Assembly (NCBI GenBank): GCA_035641235.1
Contig: DASQUP010000022.1
Span: 1-5,300, forward strand
DNA: 5,300 nt
Source of the DNA: DASQUP01 sp035641235
GTDB lineage: Bacteria; Actinomycetota; CADDZG01; WHSQ01
Direction: 5' to 3'
Shown here: positions 1 through 5,300 of the stretch, piece by piece
Layout: each line of letters starts with the position of its first letter
Position numbering within the stretch: position 1 is the first letter of the stretch
The notes under the pieces: generated by a model
Told to the model about the DNA's origin: nothing
Databases searched by the model: none
Seen by the model: only the letters and a program-made list of their open reading frames with translations
Translations under genes and position numbers: made by a program

Positions 1-1
1 C

Positions 2-52
2 TCCTTCGCATCGGATGAGTATGCGTCACCTCCGCTCGCCATGGCTACATAG
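2..52 (+). CDS. possible 3' end of an upstream gene (partial)
   Basis: Frame 2 is open from the window edge to a TAG at 50-52 and reads SFASDEYASPPLAMAT. The stop is followed at once by a perfect inverted repeat (52-64), which is where an upstream gene's terminator hairpin would lie. Only 16 codons are visible and their third positions are not strongly GC-biased, so chance openness is possible. The opposite strand is also open here, so the direction of the neighbour is undecided. No function can be given. Confidence 0.22.
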   Translation, partial: SFASDEYASPPLAMAT

Positions 53-64
53 CCTGAATCAGGC
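52..64. repeat. perfect 13-bp inverted repeat (GCCTGA-A-TCAGGC)
   Basis: The two 6-base arms are exact reverse complements around a single central A. It starts on the last base of a possible stop codon (TAG 50-52). It could be a short terminator-like hairpin or a protein-binding dyad. No T-run follows, and a one-base loop cannot form as written in RNA, so the outer pairs would have to open. A DNA operator is therefore at least as likely as a terminator. Confidence 0.4.
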
Positions 65-131
65 CCACTCCTTCCAATGGTTTCCAACAATGGTCGCGAC
101 CGTTTCGGTCTTACAGGGGCAACGTCCGGAG

Positions 132-146
132 ATCGTTACGAACGAT
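132..146. promoter_or_regulatory. candidate operator: palindrome ATCGTTACGAACGAT
   Basis: Perfect 6-base arms (ATCGTT / AACGAT) flank a 3-base centre, about 97 bases before the chosen start of the regulator gene. The inner CGTTACGAA recurs at 173-181 as a direct copy. Size and symmetry are typical of a binding site for a dimeric repressor or activator. Which protein binds is unknown; autoregulation by the downstream regulator is one possibility. Confidence 0.35.
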
Positions 147-231
147 GTCTCGCCGCCGGCCCGAAAGCGCGCCGTTACGAAGTCCAAATGCGGGAGAATT
201 TCGTGGCGTACGCAGCGCGTCCGAAGAGAAG

Positions 232-237
232 AAGGAG
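232..237 (+). promoter_or_regulatory. ribosome binding site AAGGAG that decides the TTG start
   Basis: AAGGAG ends 5 bases before TTG 243, an ideal Shine-Dalgarno match and spacing. The ATG codon at 15 in the same frame lies 76 codons upstream of any family-like sequence. The ATG at 267 would remove the first strand of the winged-helix domain. This site therefore favours TTG 243. Confidence 0.75.
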
Positions 238-242
238 CCGGT

Positions 243-3080
243 TTGACCGGATTGAAGGTGCTCTTGATGGGCTCGCCTCGAATCGAGGTCGACGGTGCCC
301 CCATCGAGGTCGATACGAGAAAGGCGGTCGCTCTCCTCGCGTACCTGGCCGTTGAGGGCGATGCGGCGCGCCGGGATTCGCTCGCCGCCCTCTTGTGGCC
401 GGAATACGAGACCGAGGCGGCACGGGGGGCCCTTCGCAGGACCCTCTCGACGCTCAAGGGTGGCCTGGGCGGTCGCTGGCTTCGGATCGACCGCAGCACG
501 GTCGAGTTCAGCCCCGATGAATTCTCATCCGTAGACGTGACCGAGTTCCACGCCCTGGTGTCCGCTGCCGATCGCCACGATCACGGTTCCGCCCAGGCGT
601 GCCCGGCCTGTGAGCGGGACCTCGCTGCCGCGGCCGCGTTGTACCGCGCCGACTTCATGAAGGGTTTCTCGCTCCGAGACAGTGTCGACTTCGAGGACTG
701 GCAGGTCTTCCAGTCGGAGAACCTCCGTCGCTCCTTTGGATCGGTTCTTGAACGACTCGTGGAGTTGCAGGAAGCCAGAGGGGATCTGGAAGGGGCAATC
801 GAACGGGCGCGGAGGTGGCTCTCGCTCGACGTTCTTCATGAGCCCGCGCATCGTCGCTTGATGCTCCTTTTGGCCATGGCGGGCGATAGGGCCGGCGCGC
901 TGCGCGCCTACCGGGAATTCGTCGCCATTCTCGACAAGGAACTCGGAGTTCCCCCTCTTACGGCCACCACCGAGCTCTACCAAGCGATCCAAGAAGGTCG
1001 CATAGCGGCTCCCGCGCCGGCTCTCCCCAAGACGCCCCCCGTCCTTGAGCGCGCGTCCCCCTCACGTCTTGTCGGGCGTGACGGTGAGATGGGTGTCCTC
1101 GTACATGCGCTTGAGGCCGCCGCGACCCGAGGGCAGCTCGTTGCCATTGAGGGTGAGGCCGGGATCGGGAAGACGAGTCTCGCGGAAGCCTTCTTGGAGC
1201 GCGCAGGGGATGCGGGCTCGACGGTCGTGGCAGCGCGCTGCTACGAGGAGGAGGTCGACCTCGCGTACTCGCCGGTAATCGATGCCTTGCAGACCGCGCT
1301 CAACCAGACACATGAATGGGTGTCGAAGGTTCCGGAACACGTGCTCGCCGAAGGCGTACGTCTGGTTCCCCCTCTTGCGCCGAACCTCCGACCGGAGGCC
1401 GATCTCGGCGGCCCCGGCGCTCACCATCGATTCCTCGAAGCACTCAGCACTCTTTTGGTTGCCTCTTGCAGTGGTGAACGTCCGGGCGTCTTGTTCTTCG
1501 ACGATGTCCAGTGGGCGGATGAGGCTGCGATCGATGTCCTCGCTCACCTAGTAAGACGGTTCGAGACGCAGCGCATCGTCTTGTTGCTGTCGTGGCGCAC
1601 CGAGGAAGTCGCAGGCGACGATCGGGTTCGAGGGTTGATCGTCAATGCCAGGGCCAACAGGGCATCGACGGAGATCCCGCTGACGAGGCTGGGGCGTGCG
1701 GAAGTCGCCGAAATGGTCCGTGCCCACACGCTTGATGCACCCCCGCCTGCGGATCTTCAGGATCGACTCTTCGCCGAGACCGAAGGCATTCCGCTCTTCG
1801 TTACCGAGTATGTCGCCGCACTCGCGGAGCGATCTCCACAAGAAGAGAGGTGGCCGCTTCCGGGAGGTGTTCGTGACCTTTTGAAGCAACGCCTCGCCAC
1901 CGTCGGTGAAACCGGAGGTCAGGTCCTCACCGCCGCAGCTGCGCTGGGCCGCTCGTTCGACTTCGACACTGTCAGGGAGGTGAGCGGACGCAGCGACGAT
2001 GAGGTCGTCGAAGCTCTTGAGGAACTGATCAGGCGAAAGCTCGTTTTGGAGGTGGGTCCAGACCACGCCTACGATTTCAGTCACGAGAAGCTCAGAACGC
2101 TCGTCTACGAGGAAGCGGGGATGGCGCGCCGCCGCTTGCTTCACCGAAGGGCGGCAGCAGCGGTGAAGAGGGGCCACTCCGGAGACCCGGGCAGGGCGGC
2201 CGTCGTTGCGCGGCACCTTCATCTAGGCGGTATGGACGAAGAGGCTGCCGAGTACTACCGGCGCGCCGGTGACTACGCAAGGTCTCTGCACGCTCACGTT
2301 GAGGCGCTGTCGCACTTCGAGGCAGGGCTGGCGACGGGTCACCCGGACGCTGCCACACTGCATGAATCCAGTGGGGACGTACATACTCTGCTCGGCAACT
2401 ACCCGGATGCACTGGCCAACTACGAAGCCGCGGCCGCCTTGTCCGCGGAGCCATCGCCGGCGATCGAGCACAAGATCGGCGCAGTGCACCTCCGACGTGG
2501 GGAATACGGTCTCGCGGAGCGGCATTTTGAGGAATCCCTTGCCGGTTACGGCACGGGCGCCGAGGCCAGCAGGGTGCTCGCCGACTGGAGTATGGCGGCC
2601 CATGGTGCGGGCGACACGGAGCGGTCGCGGGAGCTGGCGGGACGAGCGCTGGAATATGCAGAGGAATCGGGTGACGACACAGCTTTGTGCCGCGCTCACA
2701 ATGTAGTTGGGTTGCTGGCTACAAGGAGGGGTGATCCGGAGGCCGGAACCGCACATCTCGTAGAGAGCCTGAGGCTTGCCGATCTGACCGACGATTCCGG
2801 TGCTCGAGTGGCTGCCCTCAACAGCCTTGCGCTCACACACCGCGCCGCCGGAGAGTACGACGCAGCAATAGAGCTGACCCACGAGGGCCTCAAGCTGTGC
2901 GCGGCCCTTGGCGACCGTCACAGGGAAGCGGCGCTGCACAACAACCTCGCCGATCTCCTGCGGGCGTCGGGCCGCTCCGAAGAAGCAATGGCGCATCTGA
3001 AACAAGCCGTTGCCATCTTCGCCGAGGTCGGGGAACCGGGCGAGATGGAGCCCGAGATCTGGAAGCTGGTGGAGTGGTAG
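243..3080 (+). CDS. BTAD/STAND-ATPase transcriptional regulator with TPR tail (SARP/AfsR-like)
   Basis: Predicted 945-residue cytoplasmic ATP-dependent transcription regulator. Seen: an N-terminal OmpR/SARP-like winged helix (about 1-93; begins LKVLLMGSPRIEVDG, then RKAVALLAYLAVEG and a DSLAALLWPE recognition-helix region). A BTAD all-helical domain follows (about 97-255). Next is a Pro/Ala linker, then a STAND/AAA-type ATPase opening at VGRD (277-280), with Walker A GEAGIGKT (304-311, Lys310), Walker B LFFDD (417-421) and an LLLSWR arginine (R452). Helical and TPR repeats fill about 650-945. There is no C-terminal LuxR helix-turn-helix, so the N-terminal domain is the only visible DNA binder. 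His112, His114, Cys120 and Cys123 in the BTAD domain could bind a metal. In this family, signal or partner binding at the TPR end and ATP-driven oligomerisation are the usual model. Target genes are unknown; the overlapping GDPD gene is the obvious candidate. The TTG start is chosen from AAGGAG at 232-237. Family assignment is firm, biological role is not. Confidence 0.92.
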   Translation: MTGLKVLLMGSPRIEVDGAPIEVDTRKAVALLAYLAVEGDAARRDSLAALLWPEYETEAARGALRRTLSTLKGGLGGRWLRIDRSTVEFSPDEFSSVDVTEFHALVSAADRHDHGSAQACPACERDLAAAAALYRADFMKGFSLRDSVDFEDWQVFQSENLRRSFGSVLERLVELQEARGDLEGAIERARRWLSLDVLHEPAHRRLMLLLAMAGDRAGALRAYREFVAILDKELGVPPLTATTELYQAIQEGRIAAPAPALPKTPPVLERASPSRLVGRDGEMGVLVHALEAAATRGQLVAIEGEAGIGKTSLAEAFLERAGDAGSTVVAARCYEEEVDLAYSPVIDALQTALNQTHEWVSKVPEHVLAEGVRLVPPLAPNLRPEADLGGPGAHHRFLEALSTLLVASCSGERPGVLFFDDVQWADEAAIDVLAHLVRRFETQRIVLLLSWRTEEVAGDDRVRGLIVNARANRASTEIPLTRLGRAEVAEMVRAHTLDAPPPADLQDRLFAETEGIPLFVTEYVAALAERSPQEERWPLPGGVRDLLKQRLATVGETGGQVLTAAAALGRSFDFDTVREVSGRSDDEVVEALEELIRRKLVLEVGPDHAYDFSHEKLRTLVYEEAGMARRRLLHRRAAAAVKRGHSGDPGRAAVVARHLHLGGMDEEAAEYYRRAGDYARSLHAHVEALSHFEAGLATGHPDAATLHESSGDVHTLLGNYPDALANYEAAAALSAEPSPAIEHKIGAVHLRRGEYGLAERHFEESLAGYGTGAEASRVLADWSMAAHGAGDTERSRELAGRALEYAEESGDDTALCRAHNVVGLLATRRGDPEAGTAHLVESLRLADLTDDSGARVAALNSLALTHRAAGEYDAAIELTHEGLKLCAALGDRHREAALHNNLADLLRASGRSEEAMAHLKQAVAIFAEVGEPGEMEPEIWKLVEW
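3061..3074 (+). promoter_or_regulatory. ribosome binding site and coupled GTG start inside the regulator's 3' end
   Basis: GGAAG at 3061-3065 ends 8 bases before GTG 3074. A second purine-rich stretch, GGTGGAG (3068-3074), runs into the start itself. The GTG lies 4 bases before the regulator's TAG (3078-3080), giving a 7-base overlap typical of translational coupling. No ATG, GTG or TTG occurs in this frame between 3074 and the conserved HRG motif, so GTG 3074 is the last usable start. Confidence 0.6.
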
Positions 3081-3862
3081 AAGGCTCGGCGCGCCGGGTA
3101 GTCAACATCGCTCATCGAGGAGCGTCGGGCCATGCACCCGAGCACACGCTGGCCGCTTATGACCTCGCGCTCGAGATGGGAGCGGATTTCCTTGAGCAGG
3201 ACCTCCACATCACTTCGGACGGTGCTTTCGTTGCGATTCACGATGCGACTCTGCAACGCACCACGGGGCGTCCTGATTTGGTGCGTGAGACGCGCCTCGA
3301 AGACATTCGAAAACTGGATGCCGGCAGTTGGTTCAACGAGGCGTACCCAGAACGTGCTCGCGCCGGCTTTAGCGGTCTTCGGGTGCCGGCTATGGACGAG
3401 ATATTCGATCGATACGGAAAATCAACGAAGTACTACGTCGAGGTCAAGGATCCGCATCTCTTCCCCGGAGTGGAGCAGAGCTTCGTCGACCTTCTGAGGG
3501 AGTCGGGGATGATGGGACACGCCCGCGAGGGTGGTGTGCGGGTCCAATCCTTCGACCCCGAGAGCCTCGCTCGATTTCAAGCGATCGAGCCGGGTCTGGT
3601 CCTCGTTCGACTCTTCTCGTTTATCCAGGACAAGGGCATCATCTCCGACGAGATGGCGGAGACGGCAACGTACGCGGCCGGAATCGGTCCGGACAAGTTC
3701 AACGTCGACGACGTTGTGGTGTCGTCTGCTCACGACCACGGGTTGTTCGTGAATCCATTCACCGTGGACACCGAAGCTGAGATGAGTGACCTCATCGAGT
3801 CCGGGGCGGACGGCATCTTCACGAACTTCCCCGACCGGCTCGCAGCCCTCGCTGCTCGCTAA
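3074..3862 (+). CDS. glycerophosphodiester phosphodiesterase (GDPD, GlpQ/UgpQ family)
   Basis: Predicted 262-residue enzyme that hydrolyses glycerophosphodiesters to sn-glycerol-3-phosphate and an alcohol. The full GDPD signature is visible: catalytic AHRG (His14), metal-site Glu23 in PEHT, Glu41-x-Asp43 (FLEQDLHITSDG), catalytic His56 (IHDATLQRTTG), LDAGSWF (81-87) and the metal ligand Glu123 in VEVKDP. Further on come PGVE, VQSFDPESL, and the closing IESGADGIFTNFPDRL. The later motifs (PGxE, VNPFTVD) resemble GlpQ-type enzymes, but there is no signal peptide: the barrel's first strand begins about ten residues from the start. It is thus probably cytosolic, like UgpQ. The usual PENT is PEHT here (His24); the metal-binding Glu is kept, so activity is expected. 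Length is normal for the family. GTG 3074 overlaps the regulator gene by 7 bases, implying one transcript. A start at ATG 2897 would mean a 184-base overlap and is rejected. The substrate head group cannot be told. Confidence 0.93.
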   Translation: MVEGSARRVVNIAHRGASGHAPEHTLAAYDLALEMGADFLEQDLHITSDGAFVAIHDATLQRTTGRPDLVRETRLEDIRKLDAGSWFNEAYPERARAGFSGLRVPAMDEIFDRYGKSTKYYVEVKDPHLFPGVEQSFVDLLRESGMMGHAREGGVRVQSFDPESLARFQAIEPGLVLVRLFSFIQDKGIISDEMAETATYAAGIGPDKFNVDDVVVSSAHDHGLFVNPFTVDTEAEMSDLIESGADGIFTNFPDRLAALAAR

Positions 3863-4007
3863 GCCGCCGAGCGGCATTGGATGGCACACTTGCCCTCAAC
3901 ACATGCCGGAGGGAAGGGGTCGGCAGAGGGCGGTGAGGGGGAGTCGGCCACGACGCCGGCTGCCAAGGGACCCGCGCGCCGCCGCGCGCGTGCGCCGCCG
4001 CCGGCGC
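3863..4007 (+). promoter_or_regulatory. intergenic leader before the phosphoesterase: G-rich tract then GC-rich dyad
   Basis: This 145-base gap begins with a small perfect hairpin right after the GDPD stop (GCCGC-CGA-GCGGC, 3863-3875) without a T-run. It is too weak to call a terminator. Then four G-runs follow: 3911-3913, 3916-3919, 3928-3930 and 3937-3941. Positions 3971-4007 are almost pure G/C and end in the dyad TGCGCC-GCCGCC-GGCGCA (3991-4008), which covers the first base of the ATG at 4008. The frame of the next gene is open through it from ATG 3903, giving an Arg-rich stretch with unusual AGG/CGG codons that looks non-coding. No clear promoter hexamers were seen. Confidence 0.4.
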
Positions 4008-5300
4008 ATGATGTACCGGAGGCGCCGCACGGTATTGGCCACGGTGCTGATCCTGCTAACTGCACTGGGAGCGACTACCTACCAACGCATCAACCGCAGC
4101 TCGACTGAGATGCTCGGGATCGAGGCGGGCGCCGGCCTCCCGTCTCCGGGGCCGGTGAACGAGGGGGACGATCAGCGTCCTGACTTCGAGATTCCCATCA
4201 AACACATCGTCTTCATCATCAAGGAGAACCGCACCTTCGATAACTATTTTGCTCGTTACCCCGGAGCCGACGGTGCGACGCACGGCGAAACCTCCACCGG
4301 GGAAAGAGTGAAGCTCGCTCCCGCCACCGATGTCCTGGAGCCCGATCTCGGCCACTTGTTCCTCGATGCCGTCAAGGCCATCAACGGCGGCCGAATGAAC
4401 GGATTCGATCTCGTCACCAGCGGCGAGACCCTCAACGGCTACACCTCTTTCAAGAGGGAAGGCATACCGAACTACTGGGCCTATGCAGACAACTTCGTGC
4501 TCGGTGATCGGATGTTCTCCTCGATGTACGGGCCGACCTTCCCCGAGCATCTTTATACGGTGGCCGCACAGGCCGGGCGTGTAGTCGGTAACAAGGACCA
4601 GACCAACATCGAGGGCGGCTACTGTGACGATCCGGGTGAAACCGTTTTCCGCTACATGCGTATGAACAAACAAGAGCGGGAAGAAGTTCTGCGCGCCGTC
4701 CGGAACGTCGATCTGGACGGCATCGTCAAGTACTGGGAGCACGTCCGAGCCTGTTTCGACATCCCCGTGATCATGGACCAGCTCAACCAGAAGAACATCT
4801 CGTGGCATTACTACGCCGACAACGGTTCCTGGATGAACGCGTTGCTGGCGATCAAACATATGCGCTTCTCCAAACACTGGGGCCGGGACATCACGCCGGA
4901 GGAGCAGTTCATCGATGACATCGAGAACGAAAATCTCGACCGGGCCACCTGGGTTGTCCCGGGTCCGGGCGTCAACGAACATCCCGGAGGCCCGAGCGTC
5001 TGCGTCGGCGAGAACTGGACGGTCGACGTCGTGAACCGGCTGATGCGGTCGAAATACTGGAAGAGCACGGCAATCTTCCTCACGTGGGACGATTTCGGGG
5101 GCTTCTACGACCACGTCCCGCCACCGCAGTACGACATCATGGGACTCGGCCCGCGGGCGCCGTTCCTGATCATCTCTCCGTGGGCGAAAGAGGGGTACAT
5201 CGATTCGACGGAGTACGAGTTCTCATCCGTGCTCAAGTTCATCGAGACGGTCTACGACCTCGAACCCATGACGGCGCGCGACGCCCGGGCGAGCAACATG
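4008..5300 (+). CDS. exported phosphoesterase, phospholipase C / acid phosphatase family (PF04185-like), 3' end cut by the window
   Basis: 431 codons are visible and no stop is reached. The enzyme should hydrolyse phosphate esters: phospholipase C or acid phosphatase activity, substrate undetermined. Family motifs from ATG 4008: KHIVFIIKENRTFDNYF with Glu73-Asn74 as likely metal ligands and Thr76 as likely nucleophile. Then GPTFPEHLYTVAAQAG, WHYYADN, a VPGPGVNEHPGGPSVCVGEN stretch, TWDDFGGFYDHVPPP (Asp361, Asp362, His369 as expected metal ligands), GPRAPFLIISPWAKEGYID and EYEFSSVLKFIE. The closing RDARAS is usually near the C-terminus, so perhaps a few tens of residues are missing. The N-terminus, MMYRRRR plus hydrophobic residues 8-22, is a signal peptide or membrane anchor. 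RRTVL loosely resembles a Tat motif, and phospholipases C of this family are often Tat-exported, so it probably acts outside the membrane. The start is uncertain: 4008, 4011 or 3903 are possible and none has a good ribosome binding site. It lies 145 bases after the GDPD gene on the same strand, so co-transcription is possible. Confidence 0.92.
   Translation, partial: MMYRRRRTVLATVLILLTALGATTYQRINRSSTEMLGIEAGAGLPSPGPVNEGDDQRPDFEIPIKHIVFIIKENRTFDNYFARYPGADGATHGETSTGERVKLAPATDVLEPDLGHLFLDAVKAINGGRMNGFDLVTSGETLNGYTSFKREGIPNYWAYADNFVLGDRMFSSMYGPTFPEHLYTVAAQAGRVVGNKDQTNIEGGYCDDPGETVFRYMRMNKQEREEVLRAVRNVDLDGIVKYWEHVRACFDIPVIMDQLNQKNISWHYYADNGSWMNALLAIKHMRFSKHWGRDITPEEQFIDDIENENLDRATWVVPGPGVNEHPGGPSVCVGENWTVDVVNRLMRSKYWKSTAIFLTWDDFGGFYDHVPPPQYDIMGLGPRAPFLIISPWAKEGYIDSTEYEFSSVLKFIETVYDLEPMTARDARASNM

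Larger units (their letters stand above)
53..242 (+). promoter_or_regulatory. leader/promoter region of the BTAD regulator gene
   Basis: This stretch of about 190 bases has no convincing coding content. The frame of the downstream gene stays open through it, but its translation (many Arg, Ser, Trp) does not look like the winged-helix family. It holds a cluster of dyads: 52-64, GGTCGCGACC at 92-101, GACCG-TTT-CGGTC at 98-110, ATCGTT-ACG-AACGAT at 132-146 and GCGTACGC at 206-213. It also holds CGTTACGAA twice, at 134-142 and 173-181. No clear -35/-10 pair was found. That it contains the promoter and operators is inference from position and symmetry. Confidence 0.45.

Noticed and set aside
1..42. 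Possible divergent gene starting at a minus-strand ATG (42-40), with GGAGGTGA on the minus strand at 33-26
   Set aside because: The GGAGGTGA lies inside that frame rather than before its ATG. The only downstream minus ATG (11-9) is too far from it for normal spacing. Only 14 codons are visible, so it cannot be supported.
175..203. Promoter hexamers TTACGA ... GAGAAT
   Set aside because: Spacing is about 13 bases and both hexamers match the consensus poorly. No better -35/-10 pair was found by eye.
77..355. 92-codon + strand open frame starting at ATG 77
   Set aside because: Arg/Gly-rich translation without a domain. It overlaps the winged-helix coding sequence in another frame.
1548..3005. 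Long minus-strand open frames (1548-2222, 2223-3005)
   Set aside because: They are antisense to the ATPase and TPR regions of the regulator, with no family resemblance and no ribosome binding site that I could support.
3863..3875. Intrinsic terminator after the GDPD gene
   Set aside because: The perfect stem is only 5 bp with a 3-base loop and no following T-run. It could be a minor hairpin but not a convincing terminator.
3881..4108. 75-codon + strand open frame starting at ATG 3881
   Set aside because: Low-complexity Gly/Ala/Pro/Arg translation, weak ribosome binding site, and it overlaps the well-supported phosphoesterase in another frame.
4056..5114. 352-codon open frame on the minus strand
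   Set aside because: It lies opposite the phosphoesterase, which shows an unbroken series of family motifs on the + strand. The minus translation has no recognisable domain and reflects GC-rich third positions.
1..5300. CRISPR arrays, tRNA/rRNA genes, insertion sequences, attachment sites
   Set aside because: No regularly spaced repeats, tRNA-like cloverleaf, transposase motif or terminal inverted repeats with target duplications were seen. The coding regions are ordinary and continuous.

Overview
The window is GC-rich, densely coding DNA with all three supported genes on the + strand. TTG and GTG starts, strongly GC-ending codons and a BTAD-type ATPase regulator suggest a high-GC bacterium, most likely an actinomycete-like lineage. 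Chloroflexota also carry such regulators, so the phylum is an inference. There are no RNA genes, CRISPR arrays, transposases or insertion sequences that I can support.

Layout. Positions 1-52 may be the last codons of an upstream gene, with a perfect 13-bp inverted repeat beginning at its stop codon. From there to 242 is a non-coding leader with several short palindromes and a repeated CGTTACGAA motif, a candidate operator region. Positions 243-3080 encode a 945-residue regulator: SARP-type winged helix, BTAD domain, STAND/AAA-type ATPase, TPR tail. Its best start is TTG 243, behind an AAGGAG ribosome binding site. Positions 3074-3862 encode a cytoplasmic glycerophosphodiester phosphodiesterase (GDPD) whose GTG start overlaps the regulator's stop, so the two are probably translationally coupled. 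Positions 3863-4007 form a very G-rich, then very GC-rich, leader. From about 4008 to the window edge runs a PF04185-type phosphoesterase (phospholipase C / acid phosphatase family) with an N-terminal export signal or membrane anchor. It lacks only its C-terminal end.

How they may work together (inference). An exported phospholipase C-like enzyme could release head groups or phosphate from lipids or other phosphoesters. The cytosolic GDPD would cut imported glycerophosphodiesters to glycerol-3-phosphate and an alcohol. The coupled ATPase regulator could control this phosphate/lipid salvage, perhaps from the leader dyads. The individual families are well known. The arrangement, and the regulatory structures around the first and third genes, are the less ordinary parts. 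I see no clear evidence of a wholly new system.
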